The notes under the pieces were generated by a model. It made no database searches, was not told the origin of the DNA, and saw only the letters and a program-made list of their open reading frames with translations. A program made the position numbers and the translations under genes. A stretch of DNA of 35,483 nt from Actinomycetes bacterium (GTDB lineage: Bacteria; Actinomycetota; Acidimicrobiia; Acidimicrobiales; RAAP-2). The first letter of the stretch is position 1. Every line of letters begins with the position of its first letter. The stretch covers positions 1 to 35,483 of the forward strand of contig JAKAPH010000008.1 of NCBI GenBank assembly GCA_021807265.1, in the 5' to 3' direction. Shown here in pieces: positions 1-7,482 of the stretch.

Positions 1-738
1 CTGCACCAGCGCGGGGCGAGCCTGACCCGCCACCGCGCCCTGCTCTCACTCGGCCACGACGAGTACTACTCGCCCGCCATGCGCTCGGCCGTGGTCAACG
101 GAGTCGACCACGGCGTCAACGTGGCGTTCTTCGGCGCGAACTTCTGCTACCGCAAGATCCGCTTCGAGCCGGGTGTCAACGGCGCCGACCGGTTGATGAT
201 CAACTACCGCTCGACGGCCGACCCGATCACCGCGACCAATCCGTCGCTCGCCACCGTGAACTGGAGCCAGTACCCGTCCGACACGCCCGAGAGCACCTTC
301 ACGGGCTCCATCTACGGCGGCGTTGACGGTACCGGATCGCTGACCGTCGTCGACGCGGCGTCGTGGTTCTGGCGCGGCACCGGAGTCCGTGACGGCAGCG
401 TGCTCGCCGGCGCGCTCGGCGGTGAGTTCAACCACTACGACCCGGCCACGACCAACCCGCCGAACGTGCAGATCCTCGCCCACTCCTACGTCGGCGGCGG
501 CATCGGCGACGCCACCTACGTCGCTGAGCGCGGACAGGGCGGCGTCTTCGCGAGCGGGACCGGCCACTGGGTCTTCGATCTGTCCGACGCGCCGAAGCTG
601 GGCGACTTCTGGGTGCCGGCGGCGATCCCCGGGGTCACCAACGTCATCAAGCGCGCGACGATGAACCTCTTCGCGTGCTTCGGCGCCGGACCGGCGGGTG
701 ACTCGACGCCCTCGGTCGCCAACACCAGTCAGTACTAG
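1..738 (+). CDS. Partial protein, N,N-dimethylformamidase large-subunit-like C-terminal domain
   Basis: The reading frame is open from base 1 to a TAG at 736-738, so only the last 245 codons are visible and the start lies outside the window. The segment GHDEYYSPAMR followed by GVNVAFFGANFCYRKIRFE matches what I recall of the C-terminal domain of the large subunit of N,N-dimethylformamidase and its many actinobacterial relatives. Most such relatives have no tested substrate, so amide hydrolysis is not implied. No transmembrane segment is visible in this part; the small-residue and Asn/Tyr-rich composition would suit a secreted protein, but the N-terminus needed to judge export is missing. It is convergent with the lipoate operon, leaving 39 nt between the two stops. 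The family call is fairly firm; the function is unknown. Confidence 0.75.
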   Translation: MHQRGASLTRHRALLSLGHDEYYSPAMRSAVVNGVDHGVNVAFFGANFCYRKIRFEPGVNGADRLMINYRSTADPITATNPSLATVNWSQYPSDTPESTFTGSIYGGVDGTGSLTVVDAASWFWRGTGVRDGSVLAGALGGEFNHYDPATTNPPNVQILAHSYVGGGIGDATYVAERGQGGVFASGTGHWVFDLSDAPKLGDFWVPAAIPGVTNVIKRATMNLFACFGAGPAGDSTPSVANTSQY

Positions 739-777
739 CGAGGCCGGTCGCGCCGCGACCAGAGGCGATGCCTGGCG

Positions 778-2403
778 CTATCGCCGCGACGGCAGCGGCA
801 GCGGGGTCGCCTCGCGCAGCGCCTCGCCCGCGTGGTAGCTCGAGCGCGTGAGCGGCGAGGACTGCACGTGGCCCAGGCCCAGACGTCGGCCCCGGCTCGC
901 CAAGTCCTCGAACTCGGCCGGCTCCCACCAGCGCGCCACGGGCACGTGATCCGCCGTGGGCCGCACGTACTGGCCGATCGTCGCGATCGACACGCCGACC
1001 GCCGCCAGATCCGCCAGGGTCTCTTCGACTTCGTCAGCGGTCTCGCCGAGGCCGACCATCATGCCGGACTTGGTCGTGAGGCCCTGGGCGCCGGCGCGCG
1101 CGAGCACGGTCAAGGAGCGCAGGTAGCCCGCGCTCGGCCGGACGGCCCGTTGGAGCCGAGCGACCGTCTCAATGTTGTGGTTCACCACGTCGGGTCGGAC
1201 GTCGAGGATCAATTGCAGGCTCTCGACGTCGCCCTTGAGGTCGCTGATCAGCACCTCCACGGTTGTCTGGGGCGATCGCTCGCGAATCGCCGTGACCGTG
1301 GCGGCGATCGCGCCGGCGCCGCCGTCGGCGAGGTCGTCGCGGGCCACGCACGTGATGACCGCGTGACTGAGCCCAAGGCGCACCACCGCTTCGGCGACGC
1401 GTTCGGGCTCGGTCGGATCCAGGGGCAGGGGCTTGCGCGTATCGATGAGGCAGAACCCGCAGGCCCTCGTGCACCGCTCGCCGTTCACCATGAAGGTCGC
1501 CGTGCCCGACGCCCAACACTCGTAGATATTCGGACAGCCCGCTTCCTCACAGACCGTCACCAGGCGCAGCCCGTCGGTCAGCTTGCGTAACGACTGATAC
1601 TCCGCACCCATGTGCGCCTCGATGCGCAGCCACGACGGCTTGCGCGAGCGCAGCTCGACCCCGGCGTCGGGGTCAACGCCGGCCTTGCGCAGGCGGCGCA
1701 GCAGGGGCCGCTCCGACGAGGTGGTCGCGCCGCTGCGGTCAACCGCGGCGATCGAACCGCCCCCGCCGAAGGCCGTGTCGAGCGTCGCGCCAAGAAACTC
1801 TTCGACGTCACCGAAACTCGCCTCGAGACCGAGCGAGCGCATCGAGCCCACCGGCTTGTCGGGGATCCCGCATGGCACGATCGCGTCGAACGCCCGCAGG
1901 TCGACGTCCACGTTGAGCGCGACGCCGTGCAGCGTCCGACGAAACCCCGCGCGGTTGCGCTCGGTTCGCACGCCAACGGCCGCGATCTTGACCGGTCGCT
2001 CGTCGAGCCGGGCCCAGACGCCCGGGTAGCCCTCGAGGCGACCCACACGACCAAGGCGGCCCTCGGGGTCGAAGTGGCTCACCGTGGCGATGACCGCATC
2101 CTCTAAGCGACCCACGTGCTCGCGTCCCGCGGCCGGCCCGTCGTCCACTGTCACGATGGCCCACGCGACGACCTGGCCGGGCCCGTGATAGGTGACATCC
2201 CCGCCGCGATCGGCCTCGACGACGTCCGCGTCGAGACTGGACGGCGGAACGAGGAAGTGCTCGGGAACGGCACGGATGCCGAGCGTGTAGGTCGGCGGGT
2301 GCTCCATCACGAGCACGTAGTCGTCGGTCGCCTCCATCCACGCGCGCTGGAGGTCATTCGCCTCGCGGAAGCTGACCCGCCCCACGTGGCGGCGCCGCAG
2401 CAT
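778..2403 (-). CDS. LipB-LipA fusion: octanoyltransferase joined to lipoyl synthase
   Basis: One 541-residue chain carries both steps of endogenous lipoate synthesis. Residues 1-215 are LipB, which moves octanoate from acyl carrier protein to a lipoyl-domain lysine. The RGGDVTYHGPGQ motif is at about 66-77, the catalytic Lys139 lies in KIAAVG and Cys178 in VPCGI. Residues about 225-541 are LipA, a radical SAM enzyme that inserts two sulfurs. The auxiliary-cluster cysteines are Cys285, Cys290 and Cys296 (Cx4Cx5C), the SAM-cluster cysteines are 311, 315 and 318 (Cx3Cx2C), and the C-terminal RSSYHA supplies the conserved serine. Both domains are intact and joined in one frame by a short linker. 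The ATG directly follows the TAG of the E2 gene with no spacer, so translation is probably coupled. LipA and LipB are usually separate proteins. Confidence 0.95.
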   Translation of the reverse strand: MLRRRHVGRVSFREANDLQRAWMEATDDYVLVMEHPPTYTLGIRAVPEHFLVPPSSLDADVVEADRGGDVTYHGPGQVVAWAIVTVDDGPAAGREHVGRLEDAVIATVSHFDPEGRLGRVGRLEGYPGVWARLDERPVKIAAVGVRTERNRAGFRRTLHGVALNVDVDLRAFDAIVPCGIPDKPVGSMRSLGLEASFGDVEEFLGATLDTAFGGGGSIAAVDRSGATTSSERPLLRRLRKAGVDPDAGVELRSRKPSWLRIEAHMGAEYQSLRKLTDGLRLVTVCEEAGCPNIYECWASGTATFMVNGERCTRACGFCLIDTRKPLPLDPTEPERVAEAVVRLGLSHAVITCVARDDLADGGAGAIAATVTAIRERSPQTTVEVLISDLKGDVESLQLILDVRPDVVNHNIETVARLQRAVRPSAGYLRSLTVLARAGAQGLTTKSGMMVGLGETADEVEETLADLAAVGVSIATIGQYVRPTADHVPVARWWEPAEFEDLASRGRRLGLGHVQSSPLTRSSYHAGEALREATPLPLPSRR

Positions 2404-3606
2404 CTAGTGCTCGCTCTCCAGGTCAAGTCCCGCGAGCAGCTCGGCGACCCGCTCGAGGTACGCCGTCGCGGTGAACGGTTCGCAGACGCGGTGGTCGAAG
2501 GACAAGCCGATGACCACGCGACGACCCACGCCGACCGACACGCCGTCGTCGAGCACGATCGGCACTCGGCGAACGGCGCCCATCGAGAGCACCGCCACTT
2601 CGGGCTGGATGATGATCGGATTCGTCCAGAGCGAGTTCGGTCCGGTCGGACCCACGAGGGTGAACGTCCCGCCCATCAGGTCATCAGTGGTGAGCTGGCG
2701 CGTCGAGACCCGTTCGAAGAGCTCGTGCACGCGTCGAGCGAGAGCTCGAAGCGTCAAGCCGGCGGCCGCGTGCACGACCGGCACGAGCATGCCGTCGCGC
2801 AGGACCTCGCGCATGAACCCGAGGTTCACGGTTCGGTGCACGACCAGCTCGTCGCCCGCGAACGTGGCGTTCAGGAATTCGAATTCGCCCAGCGCCCGAA
2901 CAGCGGCCAGGCCCATGACCATCTGGTCCGATATCTCGACACCGTCGCGGGTACGTCGGCCCAGCTCGTCGAGCTGATCGAAGATCGACGCGTCGACCTC
3001 GATCGCCACGAAACCGTGCGGCGTGCTCTGGGAAGAGAGTGTCATGTGCTGGCCCATCCGGCGAAGGCCGTTGGACAGCGGCACCACTTCCTCGTCCGTC
3101 GGACCGTTGGCGACGGCCCGTTCGGCGTCTCGGCGCGTGATTGCGCCCCCCGGCCCCGACCCGTGGACCTTCGTCGGTTCGACCCCGCCGTCGGCGAGGA
3201 TCCGGCGCACGACCGGTGACATCACCACACCGGCGACCCGCTCACCCGGCGCCGCCGGGGCGTCGCTCGTGGGCGCTGGCGCGCTCGGTGCTGGCGCGCT
3301 CGGTGCTGGCGCGGGCACGCTGGGCGCGCTCGGCGCTGCCGCCGCCGGCGGCGCCACGGAACCCGCTACGGCGTTCTCGTCGATGACGGCCACGCGTGAC
3401 CCGGTCTCAACCGTGTCGCCTTCGGCGGCCAGAATTTCAGTCAGCACTCCCGCTGCGGGCGAGGGCATCTCGGAGTCGACCTTGTCGGTCGAGACCTCAA
3501 AGAGCGGCTCGTCACGGGCGACCGAGTCGCCAACCTTCTTGAACCACCGAGTAATGATCCCCTCGGTAACCGATTCGCCCAGTGACGGCAGCGTGACATC
3601 AGCCAA
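2404..3606 (-). CDS. Dihydrolipoamide acyltransferase, E2 of a 2-oxoacid dehydrogenase complex
   Basis: The 400-residue protein has the E2 order of parts. A lipoyl domain occupies residues 1-77, with the modified Lys42 in STDKVDSE. An Ala/Pro linker spans about 80-125, a peripheral subunit-binding domain about 128-165 (SPVVRRILAD, GPGGAITRRD), and a catalytic acyltransferase domain about 170-400. It would carry acyl groups on lipoyl-lysine from E1 to CoA and is reoxidised by the E3 encoded just upstream. One oddity: the catalytic HxxxDG motif reads H372-R-V-C-E376-P377, keeping His but changing Asp-Gly to Glu-Pro. No E1 gene is in the window, so pyruvate, 2-oxoglutarate and branched-chain 2-oxoacids remain possible substrates. 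It overlaps lpd by 8 nt and abuts lipBA. Confidence 0.9.
   Translation of the reverse strand: MADVTLPSLGESVTEGIITRWFKKVGDSVARDEPLFEVSTDKVDSEMPSPAAGVLTEILAAEGDTVETGSRVAVIDENAVAGSVAPPAAAAPSAPSVPAPAPSAPAPSAPAPTSDAPAAPGERVAGVVMSPVVRRILADGGVEPTKVHGSGPGGAITRRDAERAVANGPTDEEVVPLSNGLRRMGQHMTLSSQSTPHGFVAIEVDASIFDQLDELGRRTRDGVEISDQMVMGLAAVRALGEFEFLNATFAGDELVVHRTVNLGFMREVLRDGMLVPVVHAAAGLTLRALARRVHELFERVSTRQLTTDDLMGGTFTLVGPTGPNSLWTNPIIIQPEVAVLSMGAVRRVPIVLDDGVSVGVGRRVVIGLSFDHRVCEPFTATAYLERVAELLAGLDLESEH
3275..3313. repeat. 15-bp tandem repeat, 2.6 copies, in the E2 linker
   Basis: The unit gctggcgcgctcggt occurs at 3275-3289 and 3290-3304, with a partial third copy at 3305-3313. It lies in frame within the E2 gene and encodes repeated Ser-Ala-Pro-Ala-Pro in the flexible interdomain linker. 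Its copy number could vary between strains without breaking the frame. Confidence 0.85.
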
Positions 3607-5014
3607 CGTGGAGCCCCCTCCCAGCTAGCGCCAACAGCGTCTCGCCGAAGGTCTCCGACAACGACGGGTGCGGCTGAATCAGCGCGGCGGCCTCTTCGGC
3701 CGTCGCCTCCCAGTTCACGGCGTAGTAGCCAGCGCCGAGCTGCTCGGTCACCCACGGCCCCGCCATGTGCACGCCGAGGATCTGTCCGGCCGTTCCGTCA
3801 GCGCGCTTCTCAGCGATGATCTTGACGACCCCTTCAGTCTCGCCAATGATCTGGGCGCGGCTGTTGCCACCGAAGGGGTCCTTCTTCACGACGACGTCGT
3901 AACCCCGCTCCTTGGCCGCGGCCTCGGTCAGGCCGACGAAGGCGACTTCGGGGTTCGAGTAGATCGCCCACGGTACGCGGTCGTAGTCCACCGGTACCAC
4001 CGGCTCGCCCAGGATCGTCTTGATCGCCACGATCGCCTCGGCGAAGCCCACGTGGGCGAGCTGGGGGGTGTTGGCGACGATGTCGCCGATGGCGTAGACG
4101 TTGGGGTTCGCGGTGCGCATCGAGGAGTTCGCGACGACGAAGCCCCGGTCGTTGATTTCGACACCGGTTCCGTCACCGAGCAGGCCCTCACTGCGCGGGC
4201 GCCGGCCGACGGCGAGCACCACGACCTCGACGACGACGTCGTCGCCGCCCTCGACGTGCACGGCCGTCTTACCCTTGGCGGGCGTGTGGCCGGTGACGTT
4301 CACGCCAGCGCGCACCTCGATCCCGCGCTTCTTGAAGGAGCGCTGCACGACGCTCACCACTTCGCTGTCACAGCCCGCGAGAATCGTCGGCAGACCTTCG
4401 AGGACGGTCACCGTCGCGCCCATGTCCGACAGCATCGAGGCGAACTCACAGCCGATCGCCCCGCCGCCGATCACCGCGGCGCTCGCGGGCAGGGTGTCGA
4501 GGTCCAAGAACTCGTCTGAGGTCAGTACGACCTTGCCGTCGACGTCAAAGCCGGGCAGGGTCCGCGGGACCGAGCCCGCCGCCAGGATGACGTTGGTCCC
4601 CTTCGCCTCGACGCCGGCGTCGGCCCCGTCGAGCACGCGAACGACCTGGTCCGCGTCGAGTCGCGCGGTACCTTCGAAGATGGTCACCTTGCGACCCTTG
4701 AGGAGGCCCGACAGGCCCTTGTGCAGCTTGTCGACGACCTCGTTCTTGCGAGCCTGGCTCACCGAGAAGTCCACCGACACCGCGCCGGTGCCGATGCCGA
4801 AGTTGCTGGCGTGTTCGATCGTGCGGCGCACGTGGGCCGTCTCGAGGAACTCCTTGGCCGGTACGCAGCCCCGGTGCAGGCAGGTCCCGCCGACCTTGTC
4901 CCGCTCGATGAGTGCAACATTGAGTCCCGCCGCGGCCCCGTAGAGCGCAGCGGCGTAGCCGCCGGGGCCACCTCCGATGATCACAACGTCAAACTGCTGG
5001 ACCTCGTTTGTCAC
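3599..5014 (-). CDS. lpd: Dihydrolipoyl dehydrogenase (E3)
   Basis: The 471-residue flavoprotein reoxidises dihydrolipoamide on E2 with NAD+. The FAD-binding GGGPGGYAAAL motif is near residue 14. The redox disulfide is in GGTCLHRGCVPAK, which has the Cx4C spacing of the family. An NAD-binding GGGAIGCEFA motif and a second flavin motif, YAIGDI, follow. The C-terminal dimer-interface motif HPSLSE carries the catalytic His-Glu pair. Length is normal for the family. The start is GTG at 5014 with AAGGGA 7 nt upstream, so this gene has a leader, unlike many others here. It is the first gene of the lpd-E2-lipBA operon and overlaps the E2 gene by 8 nt. Confidence 0.95.
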   Translation of the reverse strand: MTNEVQQFDVVIIGGGPGGYAAALYGAAAGLNVALIERDKVGGTCLHRGCVPAKEFLETAHVRRTIEHASNFGIGTGAVSVDFSVSQARKNEVVDKLHKGLSGLLKGRKVTIFEGTARLDADQVVRVLDGADAGVEAKGTNVILAAGSVPRTLPGFDVDGKVVLTSDEFLDLDTLPASAAVIGGGAIGCEFASMLSDMGATVTVLEGLPTILAGCDSEVVSVVQRSFKKRGIEVRAGVNVTGHTPAKGKTAVHVEGGDDVVVEVVVLAVGRRPRSEGLLGDGTGVEINDRGFVVANSSMRTANPNVYAIGDIVANTPQLAHVGFAEAIVAIKTILGEPVVPVDYDRVPWAIYSNPEVAFVGLTEAAAKERGYDVVVKKDPFGGNSRAQIIGETEGVVKIIAEKRADGTAGQILGVHMAGPWVTEQLGAGYYAVNWEATAEEAAALIQPHPSLSETFGETLLALAGRGLHVG

Positions 5015-5025
5015 GGCGGATTCCC

Positions 5026-5061
5026 TTCGTAGATTTCGTCACTGAGACCTACGAAATCCTA
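5026..5061 (-). promoter_or_regulatory. lpd promoter with compound inverted repeat, candidate operator
   Basis: A perfect 8-bp inverted repeat, GATTTCGT (5032-5039) and ACGAAATC (5051-5058), has an 11-nt spacer. A second overlapping pair, TTCGTAG (5026-5032) and CTACGAA (5049-5055), shares the same region. A -10-like TAGGAT on the minus strand (5056-5061) overlaps the upstream arm, so transcription would begin inside the repeat. This is the geometry of a repressor site controlling lpd-E2-lipBA. The regulator is unknown. Confidence 0.55.
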
Positions 5062-5095
5062 ATGTTTCTGACGCCGCCGCCGTCACGGCCGCGTG

Positions 5096-5533
5096 CTAGC
5101 GCTGTTGGCCCTGTTGACGGTCGGCCGCCGCCGTGGCGAGTTCGTCGACGAATTCGTTCATCGGATCGCCGGCGTGGCCCCGCACCCAGGAGAAGGTGAC
5201 CGTGCGCTCGCCGCGCAGCGTGAGGTCGAACAGGGGCTCCCAGAGATCGCGGTTCGCCACGGGCTGACCCTGGGAGTTCTTCCATCCCCGCCGCAGCCAG
5301 CCGACGTACCAGTGGTCGTTGAAGCACTTCACCACGTAGGTCGAGTCGCTCACGATCTCCACGTCGCCGTCGGGATTGGCCCGCAGGGCCTCGAGGACCG
5401 CGCGAAGCTCCATCCGCTGGTTCGTCGTGCGCGGCTCGGCGCCGCTCGCGTAGCCCTCCACGCCGCGCGCCCACGCCCAGCCGCCCGGTCCGGGGTTGCC
5501 CCGGCAGGCGCCGTCGGTGTGAATCCGGATCAC
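5096..5533 (-). CDS. rnhA: Ribonuclease HI
   Basis: This enzyme cleaves the RNA strand of RNA-DNA hybrids using a metal-binding carboxylate cluster. From the GTG at 5533 the protein is 145 residues, a normal RNase HI length, and starts VIRIHTDGACRGNPGPGGW, holding the first catalytic Asp. Other signature parts are TTNQRMELRAVLEAL (catalytic Glu), VSDSTYVVKCF (Asp), and VRGHAGDPMNEFVDELA (His loop and last Asp). The frame stays open further upstream, but that extension would run antiparallel into the regulator gene and lacks family residues. The GTG overlaps the TGA of the upstream Rrf2-type gene as GTGA, so the two are translationally coupled. Confidence 0.93.
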   Translation of the reverse strand: MIRIHTDGACRGNPGPGGWAWARGVEGYASGAEPRTTNQRMELRAVLEALRANPDGDVEIVSDSTYVVKCFNDHWYVGWLRRGWKNSQGQPVANRDLWEPLFDLTLRGERTVTFSWVRGHAGDPMNEFVDELATAAADRQQGQQR

Positions 5534-5988
5534 AGCTGGCGCGTGATCCACGCGTCCTCGTCGGCGGTGAAGCGCGTTACCGCGGCCGGCAGGTCGCCCC
5601 GCAAGACCTGGCCGAGGGTCACGTGCTCGAGCACCTCGCGCAGCGCCGCACGAACGGCGACCCACACGTCACGCAGGTGTTCGGCGTCGCCGCCGTAGTT
5701 CAGGGTTTCGGGGCGCATCCCGCGGACCCCGGCCATCGGGCCGCTCACCACGCGCAGGATGTCGGCGATCATGATCGCGTCGGGGTCGTAGGCGAGCCTG
5801 AACCCCCCCTCGGGGCCCCGCTGACTGGTCACCAGGCCACCGCGTCGCAGGTCCGAGAGGATCGCCCCCAGGAACTTGGCCGGCAGCTGCTGCTCGGCGG
5901 CCAGATGCTCGGCGCTCACCGACGTATTGCTCGCCGCCAGGGTGAGGAGCGCCCGAATGGCGTACTCGGCCTTCGCGGGAATCTGCAT
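5530..5988 (-). CDS. Rrf2-family transcriptional regulator without cluster-binding cysteines
   Basis: From the ATG at 5988 the protein has 152 residues. It begins MQIPAKAEYAIRALLTLA, the usual opening of Rrf2 winged-helix regulators, and continues with AAEQQLPAKFLGAILSDLRRGGLV (recognition helix region) and the wing RGPEGGFRLA. Rrf2 members such as IscR and NsrR bind an iron-sulfur cluster through three cysteines in the segment after the wing. Here that segment (about residues 75-105) has no cysteine, and the protein has none at all. It must therefore sense something else or act without a cofactor. A CAGAAT hexamer lies exactly 6 nt before the ATG, supporting this start. The gene overlaps rnhA by 4 nt. 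Confidence 0.88.
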   Translation of the reverse strand: MQIPAKAEYAIRALLTLAASNTSVSAEHLAAEQQLPAKFLGAILSDLRRGGLVTSQRGPEGGFRLAYDPDAIMIADILRVVSGPMAGVRGMRPETLNYGGDAEHLRDVWVAVRAALREVLEHVTLGQVLRGDLPAAVTRFTADEDAWITRQL

Positions 5989-5994
5989 GGGTCC

Positions 5995-6000
5995 ATTCTG
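5995..6000 (-). promoter_or_regulatory. Leaderless -10 hexamer of the Rrf2-type gene
   Basis: On the minus strand CAGAAT is followed by 6 nt and then the ATG at 5988. This matches the spacing seen at other genes of the window, with C in place of the first T. Confidence 0.4.
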
Positions 6001-6091
6001 CCCGAGTCGACGGACCCCGCCGGGTAATCGACCGCGGCGACGGGAATCCGGTGGCGCCGTCCGCACAACTCGCGGCGCCCAGCGTCAGCCG

Positions 6092-6097
6092 TAGAGT
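6092..6097 (+). promoter_or_regulatory. Leaderless -10 hexamer of thiE
   Basis: TAGAGT is followed by 6 nt and the ATG at 6104. No Shine-Dalgarno sequence is present, so transcription probably starts at or next to the start codon. Confidence 0.6.
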
Positions 6098-6103
6098 GGG
6101 CGA

Positions 6104-6733
6104 ATGTTCGACCTCGCGACGCGCCGCTTCTACCTGTGCGTGGGTCACCGTGACGATCTCGCGGACTTCTTGCCCGCGGCGTTGCGTGGCGGCGTGGACG
6201 TCGTCCAGCTGCGCGAGAAAGACCTCGACGACGAACAGCGCCGGGTCTCGGGCCGGTTGATGGCCGCAATCTGTCGAGACTTCGGCGTCCCGTTCGTCAT
6301 GAACGACTCGCCGTTCCTCGCGGCCGAGGTGGGGGCCGACGGCGTTCACGTCGGCCAGGACGACGTCAGCGTGGCGTTTTGTCGCGAGCTGCTCGGCCCC
6401 GATGCGATCGTGGGCCTGTCGACCCACGACCCCGAGGAGTTCGCGCGCGCGCTCGAGCAGCCGACCACCTACCGGAGCGCCGGACCGATCGTGGCGACCC
6501 CGACCAAGCCGGGCCGCACGGGCACGGGGATCGAGTACGCGGTCGACTGCACGACTCGAAGCGACCAGCCGGTCTTTGTCACGGGTGCCGTGAACGCCGA
6601 CAACGTCGCGTCACTCGTTCGCGCGGGGCTGCGGCACTTCGTGGTCGTTCGCGCCCTCACGACCGCCTCCGACCCCTACGCCGCGGCGGTCGCGATTCGC
6701 CGCGCCATGGACGAGGCCCTCGACAACGCCTAA
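6104..6733 (+). CDS. thiE: Thiamine-phosphate synthase
   Basis: The 209-residue protein has the TIM-barrel motifs of ThiE, which joins the pyrimidine and thiazole halves of thiamine. It shows VVQLREKDLDDEQ near residues 33-45, FVMNDSPFLAAEVGADGVHVGQDD around 65-88, GLSTHDPEE, and the phosphate-loop strand GPIVATPTKPGR. The late glycine-rich FVTGAVNADN is also in place. Length is normal. No other thiamine gene is adjacent and no TPP riboswitch is visible; the gene appears to be leaderless. Its TAA overlaps the TAG of the converging hydrolase-like gene. Confidence 0.92.
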   Translation: MFDLATRRFYLCVGHRDDLADFLPAALRGGVDVVQLREKDLDDEQRRVSGRLMAAICRDFGVPFVMNDSPFLAAEVGADGVHVGQDDVSVAFCRELLGPDAIVGLSTHDPEEFARALEQPTTYRSAGPIVATPTKPGRTGTGIEYAVDCTTRSDQPVFVTGAVNADNVASLVRAGLRHFVVVRALTTASDPYAAAVAIRRAMDEALDNA

Positions 6734-7476
6734 CGGTGCCGGTCGAGCCAGCCGAGCAGAGTGGCCACCATGCGAGGGTCCGCGCGCAATTGGTGTCCCG
6801 CGCCCTGAATCAGCCGCAGCTCACCGCGGCCCTCGGCCGCGCTCAGCAGGTCCCGCGCGTCACTCGAGGGCACTTCCAGGTCATCGGCGCCGTGGCCAAT
6901 CAGGAGCCGTCGGGGTGGCACCTTCGCGACCGCGCCGATCGGGTCGACGGCCAGCACGTCGTTGCGCAACTCCTCGGCGGGGAGCAGATCCTTCTCGTCA
7001 CCCACGACCCCCGCGCCGATGATCCACTGGCGAAAGGGGACCGCCGCGCCGCACCAGGTCTCCATGTGCGCCGGAGCGGCAAACGTGGCGACACCTCGCA
7101 CGCGCTCGTCGTCGCCGGTCACCGCGAGCGCGAGCGCGCCGCCGAAGCCGAAACCCGCGAGCGAGATCCTGCCACCGTCCTGGTCGATCCGCTCAATGAT
7201 CGCGCCGAGGTCACGACGCCATTGGCTGGCCGAGAAGGTTCCCGTGCTCCCGCCGACCCCCGACAGCGTCCCGGTCGCGACCGTCCAGCCCGACTCACTC
7301 GCCAGGTGCTCGGCGAGCTCGGGCAGCAGGCCGGCGGCCTGGCGGCCCATGCCCATCGCGCGGGGCAGGCCGTGCACCAGCACAAGGACGTGGCCAGCGG
7401 CCGGTCGAGCGCTCGACGTCGCGATGCGCAGGTCGAGCAGCGACGCGCCGCTGGCCAGCTGTTCGTGAACGAGCAC
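6730..7476 (-). CDS. Alpha/beta-hydrolase-like protein lacking the nucleophilic serine
   Basis: The 248-residue protein has the alpha/beta-hydrolase plan: VLVLVHGLPRAMG (HG oxyanion region) near residue 30, a nucleophile-elbow-like segment near 110, LLIGHGADDLEVP (acid loop) near 190 and GAGHQLRADP (catalytic His) near 225. The elbow, however, reads A-G-F-G-F-G-G, so the GxSxG serine is glycine (codon GGC). His and Asp are kept. Ordinary hydrolysis by a serine nucleophile is therefore unlikely unless another residue substitutes. The GTG start lies 6 nt after the stop of the acyl-CoA dehydrogenase, so the two are probably one transcript. I recall related actinobacterial proteins with the same Gly, so this may be a subfamily trait. 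Confidence 0.8.
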   Translation of the reverse strand: MLVHEQLASGASLLDLRIATSSARPAAGHVLVLVHGLPRAMGMGRQAAGLLPELAEHLASESGWTVATGTLSGVGGSTGTFSASQWRRDLGAIIERIDQDGGRISLAGFGFGGALALAVTGDDERVRGVATFAAPAHMETWCGAAVPFRQWIIGAGVVGDEKDLLPAEELRNDVLAVDPIGAVAKVPPRRLLIGHGADDLEVPSSDARDLLSAAEGRGELRLIQGAGHQLRADPRMVATLLGWLDRHR

Positions 7477-7482
7477 GACGCC

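Noticed and set aside
2116-3219. 367-codon plus-strand open frame antisense to the E2 gene
   Set aside because: It is a shadow frame crossing the E2/lipBA junction, where the opposite strand has clear enzyme motifs.
5096-5665. Longer RNase HI reading starting at 5665
   Set aside because: The extra N-terminal residues are Arg/Gly-rich antiframe of the Rrf2-type gene. The GTG at 5533 overlaps its stop and gives the normal family length.
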